The notes below the pieces were generated by a model. It searched no databases. It saw only the letters and a program-made list of their open reading frames with translations, and was not told the DNA's origin. A DNA stretch of 64,000 bases, taken from NCBI GenBank assembly GCA_963742875.1, contig CAVUNO010000012.1, positions 124,001 to 188,000 on the forward strand, written 5' to 3'. Shown here piece after piece: positions 26,479 through 35,776 of the stretch (within the stretch, counting starts at the first letter, position 1; every line of letters begins with the position of its first letter). Position numbers and translations under genes: made by a program. The DNA is from Bog-532 sp963742875. Lineage in GTDB: Bacteria; Actinomycetota; Actinomycetes; Streptosporangiales; Streptosporangiaceae.

Positions 26479-26595
26479 CTTATCTGGCCAAATTGCAGGT
26501 TACAGCACCTGCGGCGAGTTCTGAAGCGGTACAGGCGCATCCCGGCTCCCCTCGGATCACACTCTCGTGGGCCACGGTAGGCCCGGGATCGCTGG

Positions 26596-26645
26596 GACGT
26601 AAGGGGTGCGTTCCGGCTTCGACGTAAGGGGTGGTTTCCGGCTTC
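26596..26645. repeat. Two tandem 25-bp repeats (second location)
   Basis: Inverted counterpart of 9825-9874; units start GACGTAAGGGG and end TTCCGGCTTC. They are again found just beyond the stem-loop of the lysozyme-like gene. Confidence 0.6.
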
Positions 26646-26768
26646 CTGGGGAAAGGCGGACAGGCAGACACGCAGGCCGGCAGGCCAGCGGACATGCGCC
26701 ACCGACCTGCCTGCCTTTGCTGATGTGCTGGGCGGCTCTACTAGCCGCCCGTGGTGTTCCGCTGCTGA

Positions 26769-27335
26769 TCAGCAGCTGTCGTAGGCCGACCAGTTGGACT
26801 GGCCGCCCGCGGCGATCGCGTTGTTGAACACCTGGTTCTGCTGCGCCACGCTGGCGTGGCCGAACGACGAGGGGGAACCCCCGTAAGCAGCCCAGGTCGA
26901 TGCACTGAACTGGTAGAGGCCGTAGTGGCCGCTGGAGTTCATGACCTGGCTGCTGCCGCCCGATTCGCGGGCGATCACGCACGACTGGAACGAGCCGCTA
27001 CCGGAATAGGTGGCCGCGGCAGCGGCCTTCGGGGCAGCCCGCAAGCGGACGGTGTACCGGGTCAGCAGGGCGGACCTTGCCACGTGCGCCTCGTGCGCCT
27101 CGTGCGCCTCGTGCGCCACGGCGTTCCGCGCCACGGACATCAGGCGGGCGGACGAGGAATCCGTGTGGACCGCGGCCACAGCGTGATGCGCGGTAGCCGA
27201 GGCGGTTGCTGCACCCGCGGGTGCAGCCTGTGCTGACAAGCTAAGCGCCGCGGCCAAGCCGAACAGCGTGGGCGCGGCGGCGATTGCCAGTCGGTGCGGA
27301 CGTCGGATATGTGCGGGTTTTCCTGGGCGGCCCAA
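26769..27335 (-). CDS. Secreted lysozyme-like protein lacking its LysM domain
   Basis: Paralogue of the gene at 8865, starting at TTG 27335 after GGAGG; 188 residues. The signal peptide (LAIAAAPTLFGLAAALSLSA) and C-terminal muralytic domain (RESGGSSQVMNSSGHYGLYQ) are nearly unchanged, but RYTVR jumps directly to LRAAPKAAAAATYSGSG, so the LysM domain and linker were deleted in frame. A short HEAHEAHEA repeat expansion is also present. The catalytic Glu is kept, so it may be active but would bind the wall less well. It looks like the result of an inverted segmental duplication. Confidence 0.8.
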   Translation of the reverse strand: MGRPGKPAHIRRPHRLAIAAAPTLFGLAAALSLSAQAAPAGAATASATAHHAVAAVHTDSSSARLMSVARNAVAHEAHEAHEAHVARSALLTRYTVRLRAAPKAAAAATYSGSGSFQSCVIARESGGSSQVMNSSGHYGLYQFSASTWAAYGGSPSSFGHASVAQQNQVFNNAIAAGGQSNWSAYDSC

Positions 27336-27438
27336 AAGGCCTCCTTACCGGGTTGGGCGCGCTCACGGGGAGAGCTGGACGCCGTGCTTTTTGATGTCAG
27401 CTGGTGCGAACAGCCTTCGGAGCGCCTGACAGGCCGTG

Positions 27439-27468
27439 AGCATAAACGGATGGATACAAATCCGTCAA
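27439..27468 (-). promoter_or_regulatory. Promoter of the LysM-less copy
   Basis: On the reverse strand TTGACG (27468-27463) and TATGCT (27444-27439) have the same 18-base spacing as the promoter at 8730. Confidence 0.55.
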
Positions 27469-27728
27469 AAGTGGGTAAAGGTGAATCGGTTACGCAGCGC
27501 TGCGGCCCGGCAATGGGGGCGTGATGCAGACGCCAGCGCTCAAACGTGAGAAACGGGGGGTGCCGCCCGGTCAGCCGCCGACCGTGGGTTCACCGGGGAA
27601 CCCCCCGGTTGACCTGCGCGCCCGGCCAATCTCGGCCGACCGTAACGGGCCGCTCCCGGGACGCCCAGAAGGGCGTAGCCGGGCCTCTTGCAGAATTCGT
27701 TTCTGTGCTCTTTTTGTGCGGTCATGAT

Positions 27729-27744
27729 AGTGATCAAGGTCACT
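27729..27744. promoter_or_regulatory. CRP-like palindrome, second copy
   Basis: AGTGATCAAGGTCACT, the reverse complement of 8454-8469, with GTGA-N6-TCAC intact. Confidence 0.4.
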
Positions 27745-27749
27745 AGCGG

Positions 27750-28024
27750 ACGTCTTCTGCGGCGGCGCCCTGCACGCCGCCGGTTTCCCCTGTTGCCCGG
27801 GCGGAGCGGAGCCCCAAAATTGCTCTCGGCGCGCCTACCCAAACCGGCCCTCAAATTTAACCCAGGCGCCGGCCCAGATCGGGTAATCGGTGTAGCCGGA
27901 GACCCCGCCGCGAGAGTGGGTGCCGGGGGCCGTTGGTAGCCAGCCCGTGACCCAGAGCGAGTCGGCTGACGAGAATCGGGGTTAGCTCCCGGCGCCGGGC
28001 ACATCCCCGGCGCCGGGACGTTCG
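27750..28024. terminator. Intergenic region with GC hairpin after the multicopper oxidase gene
   Basis: Two adjacent CCCGGCGCCGGG palindromes (27987-28018) can pair with each other and sit just beyond the stop at 28025, a likely terminator. Further left, a reverse-strand frame includes SRGGVSGYTDYPIWAGAWV, which I cannot assign; otherwise nothing is recognised. Confidence 0.4.
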
Positions 28025-28798
28025 TCAGATGGAGACTCCGTCAGGCGGAGACCGTACCGTCGGCTTGTTCGAGTTGATCGACTCGGTAGAGGTGCCCTGG
28101 ACGATATGGCCCGACTTGTCGATCTGGACGTCCTTGAAGACAAGCGTGTGGGCCGTGATGTGCTGAAGGTCAGACGGCAGCAGGCTGCGGTCGTCACCGA
28201 CCACGATGGCGCCCGACAGCCCTGCGAAAACCTGACTCTCGACGTTGGAACACGAGGCGGAGGAAGCGAAGCTGGAAGGTGCGGTCATGCCGGGCATGGA
28301 CGCCGTTGCGCTTGCGGACGATCCCATGCACATGTCGTGGTCGTGGTACCAGTACGTCCCCTGTGGCTGGTCTTCAGGGATGTTCAGGTGGTACGTGAAG
28401 GTGTTGCCCGGAGGGATCGAGAGGAAGACGTTGTCGGAGTCTCCAGACGGGGAGACATGCATCCCGTGGAAGTGGAGGTTCGTCGTGGTGGACAGTTTGT
28501 TGGTCAACGTAAGGCTCACGTGTTCGCCGGGTGCGAAGTGGAGCGTCGGACCGACGAAGCTCCCGTTGTAGGACTCCCCCCAGACCTTTCCCCGCAAGGT
28601 GGAAGTGGGTTGGCTTGGCGACAAGGCGGACCGTCAGCGTCGATCCTTGCTCTGCTGGGCCGTCGATGCCGGAGTACTGGCAGAAGTGCCAGCGGAGCCG
28701 CAGGCAGTCGCGACCAGGCTCATGATGATCAGAAGGAGCGCCAGCGTGAGGCAAGGTCGCAGAGTTCGGGGCGCGGCAGACCGTCCGTCAGCAGGCAT
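28025..28798 (-). pseudogene. Lipoprotein multicopper oxidase, N-terminal domain only, with premature stop
   Basis: ATG 28798 after GAGGGA gives a lipoprotein signal (LALLLIIMSLVATAC). After TAQQSKDRR an in-frame TGA interrupts, then the same frame continues with the first cupredoxin domain: FVGPTLHFAPGEHVSLTLTN, copper ligands in LHFHGMH and YWYHDHDM. The frame ends after about 250 codons, so domains 2-3 with the type 1 copper site are missing. Intact relatives oxidise Fe(II), Cu(I) or phenols outside the cell. An iron box lies 48 bases upstream. Confidence 0.75.
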
Positions 28799-28845
28799 TT
28801 TCCCTCGTGTCTGGTATCGTTGGAAAACTGGCGGGCCTGAGAATA

Positions 28846-28864
28846 TTAGGTTAGCCTGACCTAA
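28846..28864 (-). promoter_or_regulatory. IdeR/DtxR iron box
   Basis: TTAGGTTAGCCTGACCTAA matches the 19-bp consensus TTAGGTTAGSCTAACCTAA at 18 of 19 positions. On the reverse strand it overlaps a -10 element TAATAT (28848-28843), so holo-repressor would block transcription of the multicopper oxidase gene when iron is sufficient. Confidence 0.8.
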
Positions 28865-29075
28865 GCCAACCGAGGCGGCCGCTCCGCGTGTGCGCCGTCG
28901 GCGCCGAGGTCAACACACCCCACAGACGTCGGGCTTCGACCATGCTGCATCGAGGGGATCAACGGCTGCTGCTGTAGATGGCTGCCTGACACCCACGACC
29001 GACACCAACGAGCCCGCACTCGACGATCCTTCGACGGCCCCGCTCCGCCCAGCGTCCCAGGTAAGTGACTCGCAT

Positions 29076-29094
29076 AGACACTCCGGGAGTGTCT
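29076..29094. promoter_or_regulatory. Perfect 19-bp palindrome
   Basis: AGACACTCCGGGAGTGTCT is symmetrical around its central base and resembles MerR-family operators that sit in the spacer of a promoter. No intact gene now lies next to it, so the controlled gene may have been lost. Confidence 0.35.
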
Positions 29095-29239
29095 ACTAGG
29101 CAACCGGTCACGGCCAGTACGGTGAGCCGAGCTGACCACAACTTCTGACCACAACGGCAACCGAGTCTGGCCGACGAAAGAGGACCGAGGGAGAGGCGGA
29201 CGCCCAGGTGGGCCACGGTCCCCGACATCTCGGCCGTAC

Positions 29240-29443
29240 CTTACAAGCGGGGGTTGCCACGGTAACCAGACCTGTAACCAAGACGCGGTTGCCCGCCCTT
29301 GGATACCTGAGACGCAGCGAGACAGCTTCGCGGCTTTCCCGCTGGCAGACGGGCATGCGGTACTACGCGTGCAACCGTATGAGACGAGGCGCTGACTTCT
29401 CATAACCCAGAGGTCGCGGGTTCAAATCCTGCCCCCGCTACCA
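29240..29443 (+). repeat. 204-bp direct repeat B1 ending in tRNA-Met(CAU) 3' half (att site)
   Basis: Closely matches 42699-42903. The core 29399-29443 reads CTCATAA (anticodon loop with CAT), variable loop, T-arm and an acceptor end with encoded CCA. The sequence left of the loop does not complete an anticodon stem, so it is a tRNA remnant at an attachment site. It is followed by a terminator. Confidence 0.7.
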
Positions 29444-29456
29444 ATTTCCGCAGGTC

Positions 29457-29489
29457 AAAGGCCCTTTTCCAGCGCGGAGAGGGCCTTTT
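29457..29489 (+). terminator. Rho-independent terminator
   Basis: AAAGGCCCT (29457-29465) pairs with AGGGCCTTTT (29480-29489) directly after the tRNA-Met 3' end, as expected for a former tRNA gene. Confidence 0.6.
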
Positions 29490-29490
29490 G

Positions 29491-30022
29491 CGTGCCAGGC
29501 ACTGTAGTAAAAGGTGTAGTAGGAGCAGGGCTCCGTGCGGCCTGGCGGCGAGACGGGATGACACGGGATGAGACAACCTGGACGTGGCGGACGTTGCCGC
29601 CCCCCATCTCTGGGTGCCTGGCCCGGAGGTACCACCGGCACCCACCGCCCTCTTCCCGTCCGTGCTGGACTAGCCGGAATGCGCGTAGCCGCAGCGGGTT
29701 ACGTCGGCCCGCCGGATGCCTGCTCGCCGCTTCCGGTCACTAGGGAGCGCGAGGACCAGCCCTGCTCGGGTTGATCAACGGAGTTGCGGACCGGGCGGTG
29801 CCGATGCGGCGACGTACTCGTCCCGCACATTGCGCAGTATGGTCGGCTTGCCTGCAACCTGCGCGTGCAGCCGCCGTTCTGTATTTACAGAGGCGAGGCC
29901 GGGCTGCAAGGCTGTGCAGCACAGATTGAGGTGTTTGGTGCGGCGCCTGCGTATCGGCCGGATCACTGGGTGTCACGGTGGCGGCGTGATGCCGGAACCA
30001 CCGTTGGTGAGATTGACTCCGA
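29491..30022. other. Element end without recognised gene
   Basis: Short frames on both strands lack known motifs; one reverse-strand frame (29775-29966, 63 codons) has no clear ribosome site. TGTAGTAAAAGGTGTAGTAG near 29512 contains a short direct repeat, possibly integrase arm sites. Confidence 0.3.
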
Positions 30023-31393
30023 TCAGGCGGTGAGCTGGTTTGCGGGGTTGTCGGGCATCCATTCGATCAGGACGGTTGTGGCGTCGTCGGAGAGGCGCCC
30101 GTGCTGGTGGTCGAGGATGGCATGGTTGAGGCGGCGGAGGGTTTCGGGGGCGGGGGCGCCGCTGGCACTGTGACGGATAATGAAGTCGGTGAGGCGTTCC
30201 AGGCCGAATTGGCTGCCGCGGGCGCGGCCTTCCACGACGCCATCGGTGTAGAGCAGAATCCGGTCGCGGGGTTCCAGATGCTCTGTATATACCGGGGGGC
30301 TGAGATCGCCGTTGTCGCTGGCTGGAGCTCTAGGAGTTTCGGCGATGCCGAGCGGCGGCCAGGGCCTGCGGAACAGTTCTTTGATCACTTTATTGTCGCG
30401 GATCAGCAAAGGGGGCGGGTGGCCGCAGGGGATCCAGGCCAGTTCGCCGGTGGCGATGTTCAGGTCACACAGCAGCGCGGTGGCGAACCGGGAAGCGCCG
30501 AACTGGTCGGCGATCGCGTGGTCGGCGCGGGCAGCGATGTCGGTCAGGCCGCCGCCGGAGCGGCGGGTGGTCCGGCTGGAGGCCATCGCGACGCTGGCGA
30601 TCAGGCCGGCGGCCAGATCGTGACCGGCCGCGTCGAAAATTGACACGTGCAGGTGCTCGCCCAGCAGGGAGTAGTCAAAGGCATCACCGCCCACCTCATA
30701 GGCCGGTTCCAGGACGGCTGAGAGGATGACCTGCTCGGTGGCGAACGTCGTCGGTGCGATGAACGCCCACACCATCTCCGCCTGCAACGCCACCTCCCGG
30801 CTGCGCCGTACCCGGGCAAAGGTGTCGCTGTAGACGCTCTTGCTGGCGATCAGCAGCCCGGCCAGCGACGCCAGCGTCCGGTACCGGCCGAGCATCGCCT
30901 CACCAGCGTCTTCGACGACCAGTTCCAGGACGCCCAGGCGTTCGGTGCCATCTATCAGCGGCACCCACAACTGGACCAGGCCGCCGCCCGCCGCTCCGGT
31001 GCTGGCACGGTGGATGGTGACGGTCTGGAAGGCGCGGCCAGCGAGGGTCGAGTCGATCGACAGCACCGCAGGCGAATGCGCCGCATTGTCTGGCAGCGGG
31101 TGCAGGTGGCGTTGCTGCAGATCGGCCAGGTAGATTCGCACGCCGCGCACGCCTAGTGGGCGGGCCCGCTCAGCCAGCACACCGGCCAGCGCACCCGGCG
31201 CCATCAGATGCGCCTCGGCCAGCAAATCCGCGAGCACCCGTACCGCCACCCCATCGCTGGCATCGCCACCGCCAGCCGCCGCAGCGGGCATCACCGGCAC
31301 CGGTCTTCCGGCAGCCGGGCCAGCCGGGCAGCTCCGGCATGCGGCCACACCAGGCCGCTCCAGGGCCAGTCCGGGAAAAGACGACACCGTCAT
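30023..31393 (-). CDS. GAF-SpoIIE (PP2C-type) serine phosphatase
   Basis: ATG 31393 follows GGAGG; 456 residues. A GAF-like sensor occupies about 65-215 (VRIYLADLQQRHLHPLPD, VPLIDGTERLGVLELVVED). The SpoIIE/PP2C domain follows with metal-binding Asp in EVGGDAFDY and IFDAAGHDLAAG and later ILLYTDGVVEGR and LSDDATTVLI. Such enzymes dephosphorylate STAS-domain anti-anti-sigma factors to release stress sigma factors. A STAS protein and a second such phosphatase are encoded about 8 kb to the right, suggesting one partner-switching network. Confidence 0.9.
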   Translation of the reverse strand: MTVSSFPGLALERPGVAACRSCPAGPAAGRPVPVMPAAAAGGGDASDGVAVRVLADLLAEAHLMAPGALAGVLAERARPLGVRGVRIYLADLQQRHLHPLPDNAAHSPAVLSIDSTLAGRAFQTVTIHRASTGAAGGGLVQLWVPLIDGTERLGVLELVVEDAGEAMLGRYRTLASLAGLLIASKSVYSDTFARVRRSREVALQAEMVWAFIAPTTFATEQVILSAVLEPAYEVGGDAFDYSLLGEHLHVSIFDAAGHDLAAGLIASVAMASSRTTRRSGGGLTDIAARADHAIADQFGASRFATALLCDLNIATGELAWIPCGHPPPLLIRDNKVIKELFRRPWPPLGIAETPRAPASDNGDLSPPVYTEHLEPRDRILLYTDGVVEGRARGSQFGLERLTDFIIRHSASGAPAPETLRRLNHAILDHQHGRLSDDATTVLIEWMPDNPANQLTA

Positions 31394-31796
31394 GTCCGAT
31401 CCTCCATTTACCGCATCAAGGACGCGCCCGTGCCCCCGAAATGCGCCGACACCGCCGAACGCCTCCCCTTCCCAGCGCTGACACCCGTAGGCCAACACGC
31501 TCTGGTGTCACCTGCGGGCACGCGCACAGTCAGCCGGATCAGCCATGGGGCACCTGTGCCTTTCGCTCGCGACATCGGCGGGCACCTCTGCCCGGCAGCG
31601 ACCTCCAGAGTAGAGAACGCCGCGCCGAGCCGGCGGCCGACATGGGAGGCTACGTGATAGACGGTGCCACGTTGAGCGATGAATAGCAGGCGGGGGAGAA
31701 CGCGCACCGGACTGCCTAACTTTCGCCACCCACCATCGGCACGGCGACGGTCACCCCGCGCCAAACTGTCTGATCCGGAGCGTCGCCAACAGCGTC
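31394..31796. other. Upstream region of the phosphatase gene
   Basis: No frame with recognisable motifs. It must contain the phosphatase promoter, but I cannot point to a convincing -35/-10 pair. GGCGGGCACCTCTGCCCG near 31577 forms a weak hairpin. Confidence 0.3.
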
Positions 31797-32254
31797 TCAG
31801 CCGGCTCGACAGCCGCAAATATTCGGCCTGGGCGGCTGAACCTTTGTCAGCGCGTCGCCGATGGCGGCGATGATCTCCTCCGCCTGCTGGCGGGTGAAAC
31901 GGATTCCCTTGGGGTGCGTGGGCACCGACGGCGGCAGGGCCGACAGCGCGCCGGTCCACATGGGCAGGTCGGCGGTGGGCAGCAGGTGGATAGTGCCGCG
32001 CGGGCCAAACGGCTTAACCAGCGTCCGCTCCTGCCAGAGCGCGCGCTGCACATCGGTGCGGGTCGCCCGCCGATGCGCCGCCTGATCGACAATTCGGCGG
32101 CGCTGATCACCTGGGCATGCGCCCCGCACAGCAGGCGGGCGATGCCGGTCGGCCCCTGGCCCGTGGCCGGCTGGGCCAAGGCGTGCCGGGCCATCCGCCG
32201 GGCCGTAACGCCGCTCCAGGTCAGGGCGGCCGGGGCCGTGTACCTGGCGGTCAT
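31797..32254 (-). pseudogene. Winged-helix (YcaQ/HTH_42-like) protein, frameshifted and truncated
   Basis: ATG 32254 after GGGAG starts MTARYTAPAALTWSGVTARR and HALAQPATGQGPTGIARLLC; after a frameshift near 32080 it continues RTDVQRALWQERTLVKPFGP, RGTIHLLPTADLPMWTGALS and AEEIIAAIGDALTK. This is the N-terminal third of winged-helix DNA-binding proteins related to YcaQ/AlkX DNA glycosylases. Only about 150 of the expected roughly 370 residues remain. Confidence 0.65.
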
Positions 32255-32609
32255 GAACGCGTATTCTCCCTGGCTTGCCCACAATCGGTCACATCGGGGC
32301 AGCGAGGGCTTTCAGAGGTTCAGCGGCAGATCAGCGGCCAGCCGAGCCTGACATCACGCTCAGTAAGTGGTCCCCGCGGCGCTGAGCGCACAAATAGCCG
32401 CCGCTATGCGCGGCAGCTGGCGCATGACGAAGCCTCCTGAAGTCTCCACAGAGCTGGCCAATCTGGGCGTGCCCAGGGCCGGCTACGAACGCCCGCTCAA
32501 GTAGCCGATAAGCGGCGGTCTCGGATAGGGCCTGAGTCTGTGATCCGGATCTGCTGCCGCGCCAGGAAACCAGGAAAGGGGTGCGCGCGCCCGGCTGGAC
32601 AATGGGCTA

Positions 32610-32815
32610 GTGATCGGCGTCGGGCCTGGCGACTTCGAGGACAACGTCGCCGCCGCGCTGGACAGGCTGCCCGAAGACCTCGGCCAGCTCATGCGCAACG
32701 TCGCCGTGACCATCGAACACCGCCCGGGCCAGCCCGGCCTGCCCGGGCTCTACCAGGCATCCCGCTCACCAGCCGCACATCGGATTACGCGAGCGTGCTG
32801 CCGGACCGGATGACG
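32610..32815 (+). pseudogene. Metallopeptidase (Zincin_1) N-terminal fragment
   Basis: The sequence FEDNVAAALDRLPEDLGQLM, NVAVTIEHRPG and GLYQ, then in another frame GIPLTSRTSDYASVLPDR, matches small actinobacterial metallopeptidase-family proteins. The frame breaks and the sequence joins an MMPL segment before the HExxH zinc motif, so the catalytic part is lost. Confidence 0.6.
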
Positions 32816-33700
32816 GTCACCGGGATGAGCGCCGCCAACTTGTATGTGCTGGTCTTTGGCGCCAGCATCGATTACGCGCTGCTGATCGTCGCCCGATACC
32901 GGGAGGAACTGCGCCGTCACGACCGCCGCCATCCGGCGATGGCCGAGGCGCTGCGCCGCGCCGGGCCGGCCATTATCGCCAGCGGCTCCACCGTCATCGT
33001 GGCGCTGCTGACGCTGTCCGCCGCGGACCTGGGCTCGACCAGGAGCCTGGGGCCGGTGCTGGCCATCGGGGTCGCGGTCGGCATGTTCTCCATGCTCACT
33101 TGCTGCCTGCCCTGATGGTGACCTTCCCCCGCGGGGTCTTCTGGCCGTACCGGCCCGCCTCAGGCTCGGCCGAGCCGACCTACCGGGGCATGTGGGCGCG
33201 GATCGGCTGGGCCATCGCCCCCCGGCCGCGCCGGGTATGGATCACCACTGCCGTGGTCTTGGGCATCATGGCGCTCGGCCTGACCGGGCTGAAGGCCAGC
33301 GGCCTGACCAACGCGCAAGAATTCCGCGGCCACCCCGACTCGGTGACCGGCCAGACCGTGCTCGCCGCGCATTTCCCCGCGGGCACGGGCTCGCCCGTCA
33401 TCGTGATCGGCAACGCCAGCGCGGCGGGTCCGCTGCGGCCCGCCGTCACGGCCACCCCGGAGATCGCGGCCGTGACTCCGCCGGTGACCCGGGCGGGCTA
33501 CGCCTACCTGCAGGGCACGCTGACCGCGCGGCCCGACAGCCAGGCCGCCTTCGCCACCATTGACCGGGTGCGGTCCGCGGTGGCTGCCATCCCGGCGCCG
33601 GCGCCTTGGTCGGCGGCGCCACGGCGACCAACCTGGACGTGCAGCGCGCGGACGCGCATGACCGTGATCATGACCGTTGCGACGGAGGAGACGAGGGCCA
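32816..33700 (+). pseudogene. MMPL/RND-type membrane transporter, internal fragment with frameshifts
   Basis: Membrane segments ANLYVLVFGASIDYALLIVA, PAIIASGSTVIVALLTL and LGPVLAIGVAVGMFSML carry the conserved GASIDYALL motif of MMPL proteins. After a frameshift near 33098 the middle of the protein continues (VWITTAVVLGIMALGLTGL, TGQTVLAAHFPAGTGSPV). A further shift near 33600 ends it. It lacks both termini; intact members export lipids or drugs. Confidence 0.7.
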
Positions 33701-33701
33701 G

Positions 33702-34630
33702 ATGTGGGCGGTGGTGTATGACGACGGCATGTCGCTGATCACCGCCAGCGAGCGGATCGCTCGTAGCCTGGCCGAGGCGGAACGCCAGCGCGGCCGCTGC
33801 GTGACAGTCCGGCGCTTGGACGACGTCGAGACGCACCCGGGCGGCGTGGAAAAGCCTGCCCGCCCACCCGGGCGAGCGCGTGGCGATGGTCCGGTCAGGC
33901 CGAGAGGCACCGATAAGCCGTCGGTACCGGACCCGAGCAGGGCGGTGGGGGAGGCCGACAGCGTGCCGGAGCCGGAGCCGATCCGCCCGGCGGATCGGTT
34001 CGCGAGGCGCGAACCGATCAGCGAGCCCAAGTCGGCCCCCGCACCCGAACCGGAACCGCCCGAAAGCCTGGAGCCAGCCCGCACACCGGAGCAGCCCGAG
34101 CCAGTCCCAGCGTCAGAGCCGGCTAGCGAAGGCCAGCCACCGGAACCGGTCCCCGCTGCTGAACTGTCCCAGGTTTTGGGGCCGACGCAAGCGGTGGAGC
34201 CGACGCAGGCCGCGGAACCAGCCTCGGTGCCCGAACCGGCCAGCGAAGCCTCACCACCCGAACTCACCCGCGAACCCGAACGGGCCCACGCGGCCACGCC
34301 TACGAGACGCCGCAGACTCCTGCTTTACGCGCTCGCCGCCGCCAGCATCGTCGTCGCTGCGGCACTGGTCGATCACTGGGGTGTGCTGCCCAGAGTCGGT
34401 GCCAATACCAGTTCCAGTCCGACGCAGGTCGGCGGTCCTGCCCATCGCGCGCAGCTGCTACCTCCGCTGGGCCGGCCGCCGGTCATGCACTTTAGCAACG
34501 CGGTCAGCGCGACGCCCCCGTCCGCGGAAGCATCGGCGCAGCCGACGAGTCCGGCGGCCGAGCCATCAGGGGCGCAGAACCCAGCCGCTCGACCAGCCGG
34601 GTCGCTGGCATCTGCGGAAAGCCTGCAGTC
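33702..34630 (+). CDS. Pro/Glu-rich protein with one membrane segment, 3' end replaced
   Basis: ATG 33702 follows GGAGACGAGG. About 45 N-terminal residues look folded (MWAVVYDDGMSLITASERIA), then comes a long Pro/Glu/Ala-rich region (about 65-200), then RRRLLLYALAAASIVVAAAL as a membrane anchor (about 202-222) and a Ser/Pro-rich tail. Near 34630 sequence of an SDR gene begins in another frame while this frame remains open by chance into the next gene. The original C-terminus is therefore uncertain. Function unknown. Confidence 0.45.
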
Positions 34631-34647
34631 CGCGATGGGCCGGCTAT

Positions 34648-34881
34648 GCGTCGCAGCAGGACAATCGGGCGGAGCTGCCGTCCCGCCCGGTCAACCTGTG
34701 GCAGCCCGCGGACGGTACCGCCGGGCACGACTACACCGCGCACGGCAGCTTCGACCAGGAGTCGAAACCGCGCAGCGTCCAGCTGTGGGCCTCCCACCAT
34801 CACGGCTTGCTGGGCGGCGCGGTGCTCGGGCTGGCCGGGACCGTGGCCGTCGCGGTCATTGGCCGGCGAGCCCGCCGGTGA
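34648..34881 (+). pseudogene. Short-chain dehydrogenase (SDR), C-terminal fragment
   Basis: This frame reads GYASQQDNRAELPSRPVNLW, HDYTAHGSFDQESKPRSVQL and WASHHHGLLGGAVLGLA, a C-terminus typical of some actinobacterial SDR oxidoreductases (NLWxPxxGxxGAHGxFD pattern). The Rossmann fold and YxxxK site are gone. Its stop overlaps the GTG of the next gene, showing the original operon arrangement. Confidence 0.6.
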
Positions 34882-35285
34882 GCACCCTGCTCGCCGCGGT
34901 GCGGGGTGGGTACGGCGCGATTCAGCTCGCCGCGCCCGGCTGCTCCGCCGAGCAGCGGCTGGGCGGCCCGCTCGGGCCCGACGCGCGGCGGGTGGTCCGC
35001 GTTCTCGGTGCCCGCCAGCTCGCGCAGGCCGGTCTGTGCGCGTCCGCGCCCACCCCGCCGCTGCTCGCGCTGGGCGCCGGGGTCGACGCGGCGCACGCGC
35101 TGAGCATGGCTGCACTCGCGCTGGCCGGCCGCCGCTGGCGGCGCCCCGCGATCGTCAGCGGGCTGATCGCCACCGCGTTCGCGGCCGCGGGCGCGCTAGC
35201 CGCGCGGCGGGCTCCTGCGGCGGGGGTTTACGTCGCGCCGAGCCGGGTAGGCGGTGCGCCGCGTGGCCGGAGGCGCGCCGCGTGA
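34878..35285 (+). CDS. Small hydrophobic membrane protein
   Basis: GTG 34878 overlaps the SDR stop (GTGA). The 135 residues include hydrophobic stretches TPPLLALGAGVDAAHALSMA and IVSGLIATAFAAAGALAA, giving about three membrane helices, and a basic C-terminus. It lies between SDR and gluconate-dehydrogenase-like genes, so it may belong to a membrane-associated oxidoreductase system. Family unknown. Confidence 0.55.
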   Translation: MSTLLAAVRGGYGAIQLAAPGCSAEQRLGGPLGPDARRVVRVLGARQLAQAGLCASAPTPPLLALGAGVDAAHALSMAALALAGRRWRRPAIVSGLIATAFAAAGALAARRAPAAGVYVAPSRVGGAPRGRRRAA

Positions 35286-35319
35286 TCGGAGGCGCGCCCG
35301 GGCGCGCGGCGCCACTGCA

Positions 35320-35387
35320 GGGCGATCGGCAGTCCAGGGCGATCGGCAGTGCAGCGCGATCGGCAGTGCAGCGCGATCGGCGGAGCG
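35320..35387 (+). repeat. Four 17-bp tandem repeats
   Basis: Units of the type GCGCGATCGGCAGTGCA repeat four times immediately before the ribosome site of the next gene, with small differences in units 1, 2 and 4. They could be multiple operator sites or simple slippage products. Confidence 0.7.
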
Positions 35388-35398
35388 GAGGAACAGCC

Positions 35399-35776
35399 AT
35401 GCGGGCCACCGATCTACGACGGAGACGGCCGAGGCAACCGGTCTACGGCATTGACCGGATGGTTCTGAACGTGCGGACCGGGCGCTTCGAGCGCAGCCTG
35501 TCCGCCCTGACCGCGGCCGGTGCGCTGACGCTGATCCAGGCCGTGCAGGACCTGAAGTCCGGTGACTGGCACGGGCTGAACGCGGCGCACGTGTGGAGCC
35601 TGTGGACCCGGTACGCCTGCACGGCGCTGTACGCCCACCCGCACGCCTGGGGCGAGATCGGCTTTCCCGGCCCGGCCTACCCGCGTGGCTACAAGAACGC
35701 CGGCGTCGGCAAGCTCGAGCCGTTCGAGGTACGCGACACAAGGCCGTCCGGTGACCCGATCCGGGAAGGAGCCTGA
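35399..35776 (+). CDS. Gluconate 2-dehydrogenase subunit 3-like protein
   Basis: ATG 35399 after GGAGGAA; 125 residues. The helical sequence ALTAAGALTLIQAVQDLKSG followed by a Tyr/Trp-rich end (YAHPHAWGEIGFPGPAYPRG) matches the small subunit that partners GMC-type flavoprotein dehydrogenases. Its stop overlaps the start of the GMC gene (TGATG), so the two are translationally coupled. No twin-arginine signal is seen, although such subunits often carry one. Confidence 0.75.
   Translation: MRATDLRRRRPRQPVYGIDRMVLNVRTGRFERSLSALTAAGALTLIQAVQDLKSGDWHGLNAAHVWSLWTRYACTALYAHPHAWGEIGFPGPAYPRGYKNAGVGKLEPFEVRDTRPSGDPIREGA

Noticed and set aside
29775..29966. 63-codon reverse-strand frame as a small gene
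   Set aside because: No ribosome site, no recognised motif and no conserved neighbour; not listed as a gene.
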